Below are positions 1-11,579 of a DNA stretch of 64,000 bases, piece by piece. The notes below the pieces were generated by a model. The model was not told the DNA's origin, ran no database searches, and saw nothing but the letters and a program-made list of their open reading frames with translations. The translations under genes were made by a program, and so were the position numbers. Source of the DNA: Chrysoperla carnea (Eukaryota; Arthropoda; Insecta; Neuroptera; Chrysopidae); the NCBI RefSeq assembly GCF_905475395.1, contig NC_058338.1, positions 8,198,935 to 8,262,934 on the forward strand, read 5' to 3'. Positions within the stretch are counted from its first letter, which is position 1. Each line of letters opens with the position of its first letter.

Positions 1-400
1 CTGTACACGATTTATTTTTATTTATTTATTTTTTTTCGTTTTATAATATTTTCAAAAACAACTGAATAGGTATATACCAAATTCACGGATTAAAACTTTG
101 ACACAAAAAATGCACGTTTGCACTTTTGTATTTACAATGTAATAATAATATCGTTTCAAGTATGAAATGAAAAATTTTTTAATTCCCTTCCTGTCCGAAT
201 TATTTTGTACTCACATATTATGGGTGATAACAAAAACAAATTAGTATCAAAACAAAACGAGCCGTATTATATATTTTGCATGCTTAGTGAAAAGATAATA
301 CAGTTAATCTGGAGTTAATCGAAATATTTTATTTACTTTATGCATAAAATATAATGTATTTAAAGTAAATAATAAATACCACCCCACGCTTTTTCTACGA
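1..400. other. AT-rich sequence, nothing recognised
   Basis: T- and A-runs only; no gene or repeat family seen. Confidence 0.6.
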
Positions 401-451
401 TAAAACTAATTCAGTCAATTGTTTGTTTAACTTGTTATTTTTACATTGTAA

Positions 452-690
452 CAAATGAAAACAAACAATTGACTGAGTTAATTGTTGAATTACCATGTAA
501 AGAATGTGTTGAAGATCCAATTGACCTATATGGCTCATTTATGAACTTTACCTCACTTTTTACGTCCTGAACACGCTGTAAAAGCGTGTGTATTTCAGCT
601 ACATATCTCTTGTCGTTTTTGAGTTATCGTGTTGACAGACGGACAGAGAGACAACCGGAAATGGGCTCTGTCAGTGATTTTATGAAACAT
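452..690 (-). repeat. Interspersed repeat family A, copy 1 (truncated), with inverted end at 410-435
   Basis: Family A marks: AAACAAACAATTGACTGAGT at one end; CTCACTTTTTACGTCCTGA and GAGTTATCGTGT then a GGAC-type microsatellite inside; CTTAGTATACCTTGATATAT and TATACATGGTATAAA at the other end. Here the first end is doubled head-to-head at 410-500, and the far end is missing. Class unknown. Confidence 0.65.
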
Positions 691-778
691 TCGCTAGTTT
701 TAGCCTGAAAGCGTAACAAACAAACAAAAAAACAAACAAACATGCTTACTTTCGCATTTATAATATATAGAGATATAG
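665..778 (+). repeat. Family D 3' end
   Basis: GCCTGAAAGCGTAACAAACA and CATGCTTACTTTCGCATTTA TAATATATAG, the end shared with 1740-1806, 31380-31450 and, inverted, 33410 and 42430. Confidence 0.65.
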
Positions 779-1330
779 TTTTTTTGAATAAATTTTGAAC
801 GCGAGAACTATTTTGTCTGGTATCGATGGAAAGGTCTTTAAAAACTGAATAGAATCTGTAAATTTTTCTTTAAAATCGTAATTAAAAATTTTCTCATATC
901 CTTAATTTTGGTAAAACTTTACCAAAAAAACTGGCCACTTTTTTTTTTTTAATCAAAAGTGAATAGTAGTAAATATGCCTCATTTATTGGGGATATAAAT
1001 CAAAATGAAGGAAATGCATTTTCCATGAAAAAAAAATAGTAGTAATATATCATGACGAATAGAGTTTTAAAGGCATAATATTTTATTTATACACGCTTTG
1101 ATGAATGGGTTTTCACTACTAAACAGTTTTACTGCTATATTACAAATGGGAAATGGAAAAAAAAAAAAACTAAAAATATTTCTATTACAAATAAAAGAGA
1201 ACCCATCCAACTTCACTATAACAGTAATGAAAAGATTTCCCGGATTTGAAAAGATTTATATTTTACAATTTTTTTTTTCTTATTTAATATTTTAATTTTG
1301 CAAATATATATATATATATATTTATATATA
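779..1330. other. AT-rich sequence, nothing recognised
   Basis: Homopolymer runs and a short TA microsatellite at about 1303-1328. The short reading 1098-1295 is chance. Confidence 0.6.
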
Positions 1331-1806
1331 CTAGCTTGATACCCGCCCGCTTCACTTGGCTTAAAAGTAAAAACAACCGCTATAGCATCCACCTCTTTTT
1401 ATCTCACTTATCAACGTTCCATAACACTTGAAGGGATTGTTTTACACAGCTAAATGGTACAGTTTTCAATTTTTTAAATTGTAAAGTTGTCACAATTCAT
1501 TGAGTATATCAGAAAAGGTAGCCATGAATTGTGACATTTACAATTTTAAATTTTTACAGAAATCTTTAATTTATGGTTCAAAATGATGATCGTAACTCTG
1601 CTCCATCTGTGATCATCATTTTATATCATACATTTCTGTAAAAATTTGAAATAGTAAATGTCAGATTAAATTTACATTATAGCTCATGTGTTATTCTGAT
1701 GTATGAGCTATATTGCTGTACAGTTTCATTAAAAACCATTTGCTAGCTTTTGTGTGAAAGCATAACAAACAAACATCCTTACTTTCACATTTATAACATA
1801 TATATA
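1331..1806 (+). mobile_element. Family D element, full length (476 bp)
   Basis: Starts CTAGCTTGATACCCGCCCGC and ends CTTTCACATTTATAACATAT. Contains two hairpins: TGTCACAATTCA/TGAATTGTGACA (1488-1536) and a longer imperfect one centred at 1600. No ORF; likely a non-autonomous retroelement or MITE. Other pieces lie at 14290, 31320 and 42420. Confidence 0.65.
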
Positions 1807-2074
1807 GGGATATATAAATTTTTGCTTTTACATTTGTTTACTTTCTATTCAAATTTATTTGTATAGTGAATATATATAAGAATTTTTTCATTCATAACAA
1901 TCATTTTCTTCTTCATTCAAAAGAAAAGAAAATCTTTCATTTGTTGTTCTCCTAACACACTTAGTTTTTTTGTCCCCATCAGCAATGAAAGAGTGTTAAA
2001 GAAATTGTTTTCTTATTCAATAGGTCAAACAAAAATACAATTCTAGGTCTAGTTTACAGAGTTCATATAATATA

Positions 2075-2650
2075 CAGGGTGTCCTAATTAACCTGATACT
2101 GAGCTGTAATTCGAAAATTTAAAAAAATTATAGAGCTCAAAAAATTGTGCTGAATCACCACTATGCGGTTGGCCTGCGATTTTTATACTTTTTCGATCAA
2201 AATTAACCCATCCACCGAGTTTTATCAAAGTTCGAAACAAAAATTTTTTTGTGTTTTTCACGATTTTTACCAAGGGATACTCCTTAAGAAAATTCGAGAT
2301 CCCAAAAAATCGAGAAATTCTTTCTCCAATTTCGATTAAACTCAGTAAATAAGGTAATTTTGACCCAAAAAGTGCAAAAATCGGTTGAATTTGATAACTG
2401 GTCCAATAGTTTTTCAGATACGGACTAAAATCGATCCAAATAGCACTGTATCTCAGAAACTCTTCATCCAATCATTAAATTAAGCTGATTTTTATACTTC
2501 TTGGATCAAAATAACCCCATCCACCGAGTGTCATCGAATTCCAAAACAAAATTTTTTTTGCATTTTCCTCGATTTGTTCAAAGGGGTATTCCTTAAAAAA
2601 ATTTTGAAATCTTTAGAAATAATTCAAACTATCTCCAGTGGTTTTGTCCT
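2075..2650. repeat. Tandem repeat S2, ~309-bp period, two diverged units
   Basis: GATTTTTATACTT recurs at 2178 and 2487; CCATCCACCGAG and AAAACAAAATTTTTTTTG follow in both. Preceded by TATACAGGGTGTCC. Matches the array at 27.2-27.8 kb. Stop-free reverse reading 2088-2471 is from the repeat. Confidence 0.72.
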
Positions 2651-2810
2651 TAACTCTTCTTGCCGGTTTGAACTTTAGGTATATCCCCTCTATTTCGCAC
2701 AACGTTTAAATATAGTTTCAGATTTTCGATTTTTAAAGAAGCATTCATATCATACCGCTTGAGAGAAGAATGCTTTTTTTGTTAATATTGTATATTAAAA
2801 AAACCTCGGT

Positions 2811-3052
2811 AACATTAAAGCATACGTTCATCTATATTTGTCTATAAAATTATTAATATGCAGTTCCCATATACAAAATTCACATCCTCTTTTGAGCCAT
2901 TTAGGGAAAGACTTTCCAAAAACCCCTTCTTAGTGCTAACTAACGTTACTTAAGGAACGTCTGTACAAAATTTCAGGCTTCTTGACACAGTGGTTTCAGC
3001 TGTACGTTGGTCGATCAATCAGCTTCCATTCTTATATATATATATAGATTAA
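2811..3052 (+). mobile_element. Retroelement 3' end (non-LTR type), fragment
   Basis: TTAAGGAACGTCTGTACAAA ATTTCAGGC, CAGTGGTTTCAGCTGTACGT TGG and a final TATATATATATAGATT follow the order of common insect non-LTR 3' ends. Recognised by pattern only. Confidence 0.45.
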
Positions 3053-4204
3053 AATCTTAATTATCACAGAGACTTCTGGAAAATAATTTTTTATACAAAG
3101 AGTCTTTGCCGGTACGGAACCATTTTAATAAACATTCATCAAGTGAATTACAAGAACTACGTCAAACATTATCCTTTGATACATTACTAAAAAAAATACA
3201 AATAAAAAAAAAAACAAACAATTGGCTTGACGTCAGATAGTGTTTGTTTGTTCTTATGTTAAATAGCGACTACTATTCATGTTTGTAGTTTGTTGATCGG
3301 ATTTAACAGTGACAATTGAACTGTAAGATTAAACTGTGAATAGTAATAGTGTGGCTGTATGTAATTTTACTAGAAGTGAAAGAAAATATTTTCTATATAA
3401 AACTTGCTTGCAACAGACTAAACTAAATACTTGATACACTAGACCGTATGTCAGATATAAATCTGACACATTGTTGTATATATTTTAAGTTGTTTAAAGC
3501 AATGTATAAAGCTTTAACCAATTTATTTTCTATACAAAAGTATTTTGGTTCGATACTAAATCAAGAATATTGCTTTGAAACATATAAGCAATGTAAATGA
3601 TCAACATTTTTGATGGTTCGTTTTTTTATCTAGTGGTTATTTCGTCACTCGAAACTCTACTGTAGTATTTCGAATGATAGAAATTGAGTATATTATATTC
3701 TCGCTGAAAGAAATGAGTCGATATACGCTCAATTAATGTTAGAAACTTTAATTTACAAACGTAGACTATTCCTAGGAACCAAGAAAAAGTTTTATTTTGC
3801 TAAAACTGTTAAACTTTGAAAAAACACTAAAAAAATCATCATATATGTAAGGTACATTTACTTTTCATAAAATTCGCTAAGTTTGTACCTGGCTACAACT
3901 CGTACCTGGCTACTTTTGCCATTTCTTATTCAATTAGTAGTTTGTTTATTGTAATGCATTTCCATAATTTATAACGATTAGTGATCTACGCACATAAAGG
4001 ACTAGTGTCACACCTTTGGAAAAAATCCGTATACTCACAAAACCATCTTTTTAACTGCTATTATTTAATTCTAATCTTTAAAGATCGGCAAATCTATGGA
4101 TATGTGTGGTTACAAATACCTACATCATTATTTACTCATTATTATGATGATGAACCAAAAACCAACATGCAGTATTTTTGATTATAGAGTAGCTTTTAAA
4201 AATT
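3053..4204. other. AT-rich sequence, nothing recognised
   Basis: Only a doubled CGTACCTGGCTAC-like motif near 3886-3912 and a partial family A-like AAACAAACAATTGGC at 3216. Confidence 0.55.
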
Positions 4205-4745
4205 TCTGTCTAACCTTCTGAGCTTACATCGCAAGCAAGAGGGGGTAGCGGCCTGCTGAGACATTCAGTTGAGGAAGCACTCCTGCCTACCTTGTAGCGG
4301 CGGGTGAGCAGCGTCTGGCTTCGGCTGGCCTCTACTCGGGTGAGGACCTGCAGAGTCTTAAGTGTCCTTAAGTAGGACGTGCCCCTTACCAAGAGGTCCC
4401 TGAGACTTACACCGAAAGAGAAAATTGGGAGCCTTGGGCAAGTAATGTCCTTGGTGCGCTGATTGAGCGTATCTCAATCCCGTCCCTATGGGGGTCGTGA
4501 GGGTGAAGGGTAGGTACCTCACGTAAATATTCCTCTACACCCCACATAAAGACGACGTATAGATTTGATTCATAAAGATGTCGTACTGACTTGAACTTAT
4601 TGCTACTAGGAATAAGTTCAAGTGTATTCTTTTCTTATCCTTATCCATAAGATTGAGGGCAAATCGATAAATATAAGTTCAAACTCCGCGGAAAGAAGAA
4701 TGGGGCCTTCCTTTTTTTCTTCTTGCATCGGGATCCATGCCTAGC
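4205..4745. mobile_element. GC-rich patch, probably retroelement UTR/5' debris
   Basis: Abruptly GC-rich against its surroundings, from GAGCTTACATCGCAAGCAAG through GGCTTCGGCTGGCCTCTACT and GGTAGGTACCTCACG to CTAGCTAGCTACGTCACTAG. No reading with family motifs. The short reverse reading 4210-4392 is not a known protein. A foreign mobile element fragment is the simplest view. Confidence 0.4.
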
Positions 4746-6739
4746 TAGCTACGTCACTAGTTTAAAATCTTTTATTTATCATTTTCCTAAAAATATGATC
4801 TGTAAATATGTTTAAAATGTTTTATTTATCATACGTGATTGGATGCACTGTCATGCTTGAATTGACTATAACACACAATATCACTATAGTTTATCGTAGC
4901 ATAAAATGTAAACTCATTTCATCTTTTATTAATTCGTTACATATGGTTGAAGTTCGTTTACAGCTTATTTATATAAATAGATAGAGAAAAGAAAATGTTA
5001 TGTTGAAGGAAAATGGACGATATAAGATTAGATTATTTCTACTAAAATTGATGATAAATGCATTCCATTCAATATTCTGTCGGTAAATATCCTTGACTTT
5101 TTTTTATTTCTAAAGATATAAAATAAAACTATGTATTAGGTGATTGAATTCATATAAAAATAGCTTTTGATGTGAAACATCTGTAGCCGCACGTAAAACC
5201 GATTTCTGGCGTGGCGACGCGTCGCCACGTTATATGATGGTATGCGTCGCCACGTAATATGATGGTATATACATACAGTCTATATGCAGTAGTGTGTAGA
5301 CAGGCAGTAGTGTGTACAATATATGCTGTATTTATTAGATATCTTGATAATGTTATGTCCAATACTTTTGTAACACACTTCAGTTACCATCGACCAATTG
5401 TCACAGTAATACCTTCCTCAGAGGCAACATCGAATATAACTATTACCGAAGTCACTGATTAAACCCTTTTTAAGTTCGGTGGTTAAAAATGAACTAAATT
5501 CGAACTAGTTCTAACTATAATACAATTAATGCGCAAGTAACTGTCTGTCTGTCCTTAGAGAAGAACAAAAACTACTTTTCGTCGTGAAAATAAAACTTAA
5601 AGGGGTGAAATAGTCGAAATAAATCTGTAAGGGAAACTATATCATACCGCTGATAATACTTTCGTGTATTATTCATAGGTGACACTAAAAAATTATAGTT
5701 TCGTTTAGTATTCATAGATGTCGTTACATGTTAAAATAAGAATGTATGATTTAATTTTAAATTGGTGCATGTATCGCACCTGGAAATTTAAAAAGAAATC
5801 GAAACAATTGTTTTTCTAGTTCACAATGGAATATTTTTTGGTTAATGAAACATATATGTTGGTGAATTGCTTTAAAGCAGGCTTTTCTCGACCTGAATTA
5901 CGAAAAGTCCTTATGTGAATGTATGAATTAAGTAGGTATCACTATCAAATATATATTGTAATGAATTACCCTGTACGTGTTTCAATCATTTTGATAGTCT
6001 TTACACTAAACGATATATTGATTTTAAATAAAACAGAGAGATCTGAGCATCTGAATTAAATGTACTTCTGAAACTATATATAAACAGAAGTTAACGTGAA
6101 AAACTCTTATGTTGAAATGCACCAGTCGTCTTTTATCGTCGAAAACATTTTAAACGCCTAAAAATATGGGTAAAATCTTCTGTTTTTTGAAATGGTTTTT
6201 AAAACATGTAAAGTGGGGAAGTGATACAAGTTTTTTCATAATATTATGCCAGGACTACAAAGAAGGCAGTTTCAGTATTTAAATGATATGAAAAAACAGG
6301 ATAGTTGGAAAAAGGCCCTAAATACGGAAAAATACTTTTTGTTTTATGATGTTTTTAAAATCGGAGGTGGGAGAGTGATAAGAAAAAAAATACTTTTACG
6401 AAATTATTCATAAATAAAATTATTTGAATATTTTTTCCAAGAAAAGAAGAAAAAAGAAATGTGAAAATCTAATAATTAATTTTTTTTTCCTTTGAACGTA
6501 AAAAAAAGTTCGTTTACAATCATTTACTCAAGTGATTTACTTTCATGTGGATTTTTCATCTTTTTAATGGCAAATAACGTTTCATTTACCTTTTTAAGTT
6601 TTTTTTTTTTTTTTTTTTTTTTTACTTGATGAGATGTTTTTTTTTATGTTGCCAATCCAATGCCTTTTATATTGAAAATCAAACCCACGACTGATAAATT
6701 TTAAAAACAATAACGTTTATTTTTTTTTGAATTATATTA
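4746..6739. other. AT-rich sequence, no gene seen
   Basis: Apart from the palindrome at 5.2 kb and a 25-base T run at about 6600, no family or gene is recognised. Confidence 0.55.
5210..5268. repeat. 20-bp GC-rich perfect palindrome overlapping a 25-bp direct repeat
   Basis: CGTGGCGACGCGTCGCCACG (5210-5229) is its own complement. Its right half opens a 25-bp unit, 5219-5243, repeated at 5244-5268 with one difference. Followed by GGCAGTAGTGTGTA repeats. Confidence 0.85.
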
Positions 6740-6846
6740 TACAGTGTGTAGCATTTAAGATGAAGACACCCTCACACTTTCGCCATTGGGGGGTGGAATG
6801 TAGAAACTGAAAAAATTGATAATTTAATAGTGTAATGCATTCAAAT

Positions 6847-7388
6847 AATAATGGTTCCCACTCAAGAAAAGCTTGCGAGGATGCCATACCAAGGAAGGTC
6901 TTAACAGATTAGGAGATAATCTGAAAAACCAACAATTAAAGGCATGGACCATCTACGAGGGAGGGCGAATCGACAAAAGCCTGTTGGGTGAAGGAAACTC
7001 GCTCGGTAACAGAGCCGAAGAGATCTTGAAACTAAACAGAGCTGATATTAGAGTCATCGTAGAGTTACTCACAGGGCATGATAACCTGAACAAGTTCCAA
7101 CATCAGATTGGAAAAAGACAATCTCCCGCGTGTGACAGATGCGGAGAAAATTCAGAAGAAACATCGATCCACTTTCTCTGTTACTGCCCGGCGCTCATAC
7201 AGCAACGAAGGAAATGGTTTGGTCCGGCCATAGTCGAACCAGAAGAAATTAGGAAACTCAGCGCTAGGCAAATCCTGGGTTTCAGTACATCAGTTGGTTA
7301 TAATAGCCACTGAAAAGCGTAGCGGGGGTAGGTGCTCTGAACCATTGCTTCGAGACCTGATGCTCATGGCCCGCTAACCTCCATACCC
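6847..7388 (+). mobile_element. 5'-truncated LINE insertion flanked by a 13-bp target site duplication
   Basis: The 542-bp insert is bounded by perfect direct repeats AATGCATTCAAAT at 6834-6846 and 7389-7401, the signature of target-primed reverse transcription. It carries the 3' end of a pol-type ORF and about 75 bp of 3' UTR, and has no long poly-A. Inserted inside the family F MITE, so it is younger than that MITE. Confidence 0.85.
6852..7313 (+). pseudogene. LINE ORF2 C-terminus (post-RNase H region with CCHC-like zinc motif), 5'-truncated
   Basis: Open to the insertion junction upstream and ended by TGA at 7311-7313. The peptide has the layout found downstream of RNase H in Jockey/R1-like LINE proteins: basic/aliphatic segment, VIVELLTGHDNLNKF, then a zinc-binding-like CDRCG...EET..HFLCYCPAL. 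Only the last ~150 residues remain; the endonuclease and reverse transcriptase are missing, so it cannot act. The LINE clade is not certain. Confidence 0.8.
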
Positions 7389-7904
7389 AATGCATTCAAA
7401 TATTTCAATAATTTTGTAATCGTTTTGAGTTCAGACCAAAATAATGAAAAAATTATAAATGCGAATTTAGTCATGAAAATGGGCATAAAAAAATATTCTA
7501 AGCAACTTTTTCCTATAATTTTTTTCGATATCTCTAGTGCTAGGCAAAATTTTAAGAATTTGCCCTATTTGTCAATTTGTAGTACGCTGAATTCAAGGTT
7601 CATGTTTCGGTTATAAATGTTCCGATAAATGACGAAAGTGTGAGGATGTCTTTATCTTAAATGTGCACTCTGTATATATTCAAATGTACTTCACATTGTA
7701 TAACAATGGAAAATTTACCACAAAATGTATGGTGATGGCAAAAATAAAACATAATTAACTTAATTCCTGGTAGAGTTTGAATAGATAATAAATATTAATT
7801 TTCCAGGAAATTTATGACGCAGCGAAAATGGACAATTATTAATTTTATTCCTGGTAAATATTGGCAATAAAGGAAAAATATCACGCAATTACTATACCTT
7901 CGTC

Positions 7905-8230
7905 ATAGAGTTAAAAAATTCGATTTATTTGAAAACACAGGCAAATTTGATCCGATCTCTTTGGAATTTTTTTTGAAACCCACTAATTATGATCCATTCT
8001 TTTCAGCTGTGATGTCAATTTTTCGCTAGCTATCACTGATGTGCTTAATTTCGGGACCAGGACTCCACATTCTGTAAATCTATTAGAGCTAAGTTATTTT
8101 TGATCACAAATTTAAAAAGTATGACTGAAATTTAGTATGATTACAAACTTGGTTTATCAAAATTGGATAAAATTTGGATAGGATAGAGTAAAATTAAACT
8201 TTTTGGATTCTGTTGACGTCATTGCTCTCT
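7905..8230. repeat. Single diverged S1 monomer
   Basis: GAGTTAAAAAATTCGATTT, TTTCAGCTGTGATGTCAATT TTTCGCTAG, TATTAGAGCTAAGTT and GGTTTATCAAAATTGGATAA AATTTGG follow the S1 unit at 63 kb. Confidence 0.7.
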
Positions 8231-8539
8231 CTTTATACTAATTTTTCAAAAATCTAATCAAAAACTAAAAAAATAACTTTAGTTATGATAAATAAATAAT
8301 AACAAACTAAATAAAATATGATTCATTATAATTCAATTTATATGGATTAAATATTATTAGTTATAATAAATTATTAATTTATTAAGTTCATAATGATATA
8401 AACAAAATATAACACAGACCAATAATAAATATAAAATATATTGTGAACATTGAAAATTCATAAAATTATAGATGAATGACATATATTTTTTTTAAATTAA
8501 TGACCAATTCATTTACGTGTAAGTATAGGTACAATAAAC

Positions 8540-8584
8540 AATGAAAATAATAATAATAATAATAATAATAATGATAATAATATT
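8540..8584. repeat. AAT microsatellite
   Basis: About eleven AAT units with one GAT interruption. Confidence 0.85.
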
Positions 8585-8785
8585 AACAACAAACTCAAAT
8601 ATTAATAAATAAATAAATACCCAAAATAGGTTTTGTAAATATAATGAATGTATGGATTAAACAAATATTAAATTCATGTACAATAGGTAGCTGCTGTATA
8701 ATGTATATACAGGATGATTCAAGAATACAAAGACAGGTTTTTGGCATCGATTCTTTTCTCAAAAGTTATAATAGTGATAAATTAG

Positions 8786-9085
8786 TTTTTGAGTGAAATT
8801 TACAAAATTTAAAAAACCCCCGACAAATGCGACTTCTTCCTTGTAAACCGATTTTTGGATAATTAGCTATAAAATGTTCTCAATCAAGGTGGTTTGATCG
8901 TTTAGGGGCTACGATGCCACTGAGAAACACACAGACGCACAGGTAAATGCTTTAAACTTATAACACTTCTGCTTAAAGCAATATCAAAGTGATGGCCAAG
9001 GACATCATATGAGATGAAAAGGATACTTAGAGAGCTATCATTTTTTGGGACAAATTTTTGGAAATATTTTAATTGAAATAGAAAT
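8786..9085 (+). repeat. Interspersed repeat family B, copy 1
   Basis: Shares with 32.4 and 51.2 kb: AAAATGTTCTCAATCAAGG, CGTTTAGGGGCTACGATGCC, ACTTATAACACT, AAAGTGATGG and GGATACTTAGAGAGCTATCA. Class unknown. Confidence 0.65.
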
Positions 9086-9094
9086 ATTTTGGGT

Positions 9095-9620
9095 ATATTA
9101 AGTTTAGTCCGCTTAAAAATAATGATGCTAGGAAAAAAATTTTGTCATACGTGTTCATGAAATCACCTAATTAGTCCATTTCCAGTTGTCCATCCGTCCG
9201 TCCGTCCGTCTGTGGACACGATAACTCAAAAACGAAAAAAGATATCGAGCTGAAATTTTTACAGGGTTTTCAGGACGTAAAAAGTGAGGTCAAGTTCGTA
9301 AATGAGCATCATAGGTCAATTGGGTCTTGGGTCCGTAGGACCCATCTTGTAAACCGTTAGCGATTGAACAAAAATTTAAATGTAAAATATGTTCCTTATC
9401 AAAAATTAAACAACTTTTGTTTGAAAATTTTTTTCGTAAACATCACTGTTTACCCGTGAGGGCGCCAATTAGGCGGAAATTTTATAATATGTACTATACT
9501 TGATTATCAGTTATGTATGTGTCACATGTATGTATGTGTAATGTGATAAAGAAATCAACACTGACTATGCATGGTATTTCAACAATTAACTCAGTCAATT
9601 CTTAGTTTTCACTTGTTATT
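9095..9620 (+). repeat. Family A, copy 2
   Basis: Runs from AAGTTTAGTCC through CCATCCGTCCGTCCGTCCG, ACGTAAAAAGTGAGGTCAAG and ACATCACTGTTTACCCGTGA to GCATGGTATTTCAACAATTA ACTCAGTCAATT. Confidence 0.75.
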
Positions 9621-9992
9621 AAAAACTTTTTTCCATATCGTATGTTTTCAAGATATTTTCAAATCTATGTCAAAATGAACTTAAAAATGCAGGCTTCGGC
9701 TTCTGTTTTGCAGGCGCAAATACGAACAAACACTACGGTTTTATCAAGTGCTGGGGTACTTTTGACATAATATTTTTGGGACACCTCATACAAATGTATT
9801 GAAAATAATAAATTTTGAGAATATTTTATTTATCAAATAATATAATAATCATAATGTTTTTTACTATTTGGTTGAGTTTTGTTTGTTGATATTTATACAT
9901 TGTTGTATGTATGCCGTGTACGCTTTCAAACAAAGAAATCGCATATTGTTGTGTATAATAATTTTATAAAATATTTGTTGTACCGATATGTT

Positions 9993-10197
9993 GTAGTCAC
10001 ACGGTAATTTTAGACAGATTATATTTGGACTAGTCATATTTTCAAACAATTTTTTTAATATTGTAATTTTACAATCTGGCTGAAAGAATACGCCACTTTC
10101 AATGTGGCTTGTTTTTAGTCACACTGTTTTTTTTTTTATGTTCTTGTGTACAATTTATAGGCAGATTATAATCTGTTCAAAATAACCGTGTGATTGC
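9993..10197. mobile_element. Small inverted-repeat element (~200 bp)
   Basis: TAGTCACACGGTAATTTT at the left and AAAATAACCGTGTGATTG at the right are inverted; ACAGATTATA follows inward on both sides. MITE-like; termini approximate. Confidence 0.45.
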
Positions 10198-10468
10198 CCA
10201 AAACATGGGGTTGTTTTATTACAATTATTGGTGGAGTGCTTTATTTATATGTGCTTTTTCATATACAGTTTAGACCATTTTAATGGATCTTAAAAGAAGA
10301 ATCGAGTAACTAAAATACTGAAAATTTTTCCAGAGAAAATTTTTTGAGCACAAAGGGATATTTCGCTTTCGAGATACTTTTTTCAATTTGAGCTTGATCT
10401 TCAGGATAATCTTATGGTCACGCCGATAATAATAGAAATACCTCGTAATTGATAGAATAAAACTTTAT

Positions 10469-10835
10469 AAAAACAAGTGAAAACAAACAATTGACTGAGT
10501 AAGTTGTTGAAATACCATGTATAGAAAGTGTTGATTAATCTGTCACATTACACATACATTCATGTCACCCATTCATAACTGATATTACCATATAATACAT
10601 ACTATTCAATTTGCGCCTAATTTGCGTTTTCACGGCTAAACAGTGATGTTTACGAAAAAATGTTTCGAACAAAAGTTGTTTATTTTGATAAGGAACATTT
10701 TTTACATTAAATTTTTTGTTCTATTTCTAACGGTTTACAAGATGGGTTGCTCATTTACGAGCTCGATCTCACTTTTTACGTCCTGAGCACGCTGTAAAGT
10801 GAGTTATCGTGCTGACAGACAGACAGACGGACATA
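10469..10835 (-). repeat. Family A, copy 3 (far end missing)
   Basis: AACAAGTGAAAACAAACAAT at the start; runs to AGACAGACAGACGGACAT and then diverges. Confidence 0.72.
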
Positions 10836-10849
10836 TTATAGTCCGCGAG

Positions 10850-11332
10850 GCAGCACACGTTTTGTCAAATTACCAAAACATACTTGAAACTTCGTGATAA
10901 CTTCAGTACAAATAGACACCGCCTGGAGCAAAATACAATCACTTTAAATTTAAATGTAAATATTTGAATACATATTTTGGGACATTCGTCATAATATTGG
11001 GATGTTTTGACATATCATAGGACATCGTTTACCGTATACAAACAACGAAAATACCTGTATCAATAGCATAACAGAGAAACCTCAATATTGTTATTTAATA
11101 ACTTATTGATTTGTGTCATATTAATATAATACAACAAAATATAAACCACTAGAATATGATTCTGAAACCAGTATGTGGCTATAGAATACATTCTAACCGC
11201 TACATAAATTACTATAGTTGTCTACAAGAGTGTAGTATGGGAAATTATATTTGACTTCTATATAAAGTCGAAACTTTATTAATTTTGGTACTTTCGAACA
11301 TGTTTATACTCATCACATTGGCAATTCAATTA
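10850..11332. other. AT-rich sequence, nothing recognised
   Basis: No coding motif or repeat family seen. Confidence 0.55.
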
Positions 11333-11575
11333 CAGTGGAACCTAGTTAAGTGAGAATTCAAGGGACCTGCAAAGTCTCACTTATAGAGATACCAATCTCG
11401 GGTACTGAACCCGAAGAAGTCGCACTTAAAACATAGCTAAATTACCTTTCAAACGAAACCAAAAAAATTATAATCGGTTCATCCTTTTCGGCGCTACGGT
11501 GCCACAGACAGACAGACTTACACACATAGCGGTCAAACTTATAACACCCCTTTTTTATATCGGGGAGTTAAAAAT
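11333..11575 (+). repeat. pogo/Tigger-like terminus followed by a family B fragment
   Basis: CAGTGGAACCTAGTTAAGTG resembles the CAGTGGAACCTCG termini of pogo/Tigger elements. From about 11395 family B sequence follows (GAACCCGAAG, TTTCAAACGAAACCAAAAAA, ACTTATAACACCCC). Class of the first part is a guess from the terminus. Confidence 0.4.
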
Positions 11576-11579
11576 ATAG

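Larger units (their letters stand above)
6742..7672 (+). mobile_element. TA-flanked MITE (family F, Tc1/mariner-like) carrying a nested LINE
   Basis: The left end starts CAGTGTGTAGCATTTAAGAT and the right end is its inverted counterpart; about 45 bp of terminal repeat is recognisable on each side with several mismatches. TA flanks both ends (6740-6741 and 7673-7674), as for Tc1/mariner-type elements. Without the LINE insertion and one copy of its target duplication the element would be about 376 bp, so no transposase. Related ends or bodies occur at 28680-28880, 33362-33395 and 52297-52860. Confidence 0.72.

Noticed and set aside
2088..2471. 127-aa reverse reading and similar ones at 27.2-27.9 kb
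   Set aside because: These are translations of the 307-309-bp S2 tandem repeat.
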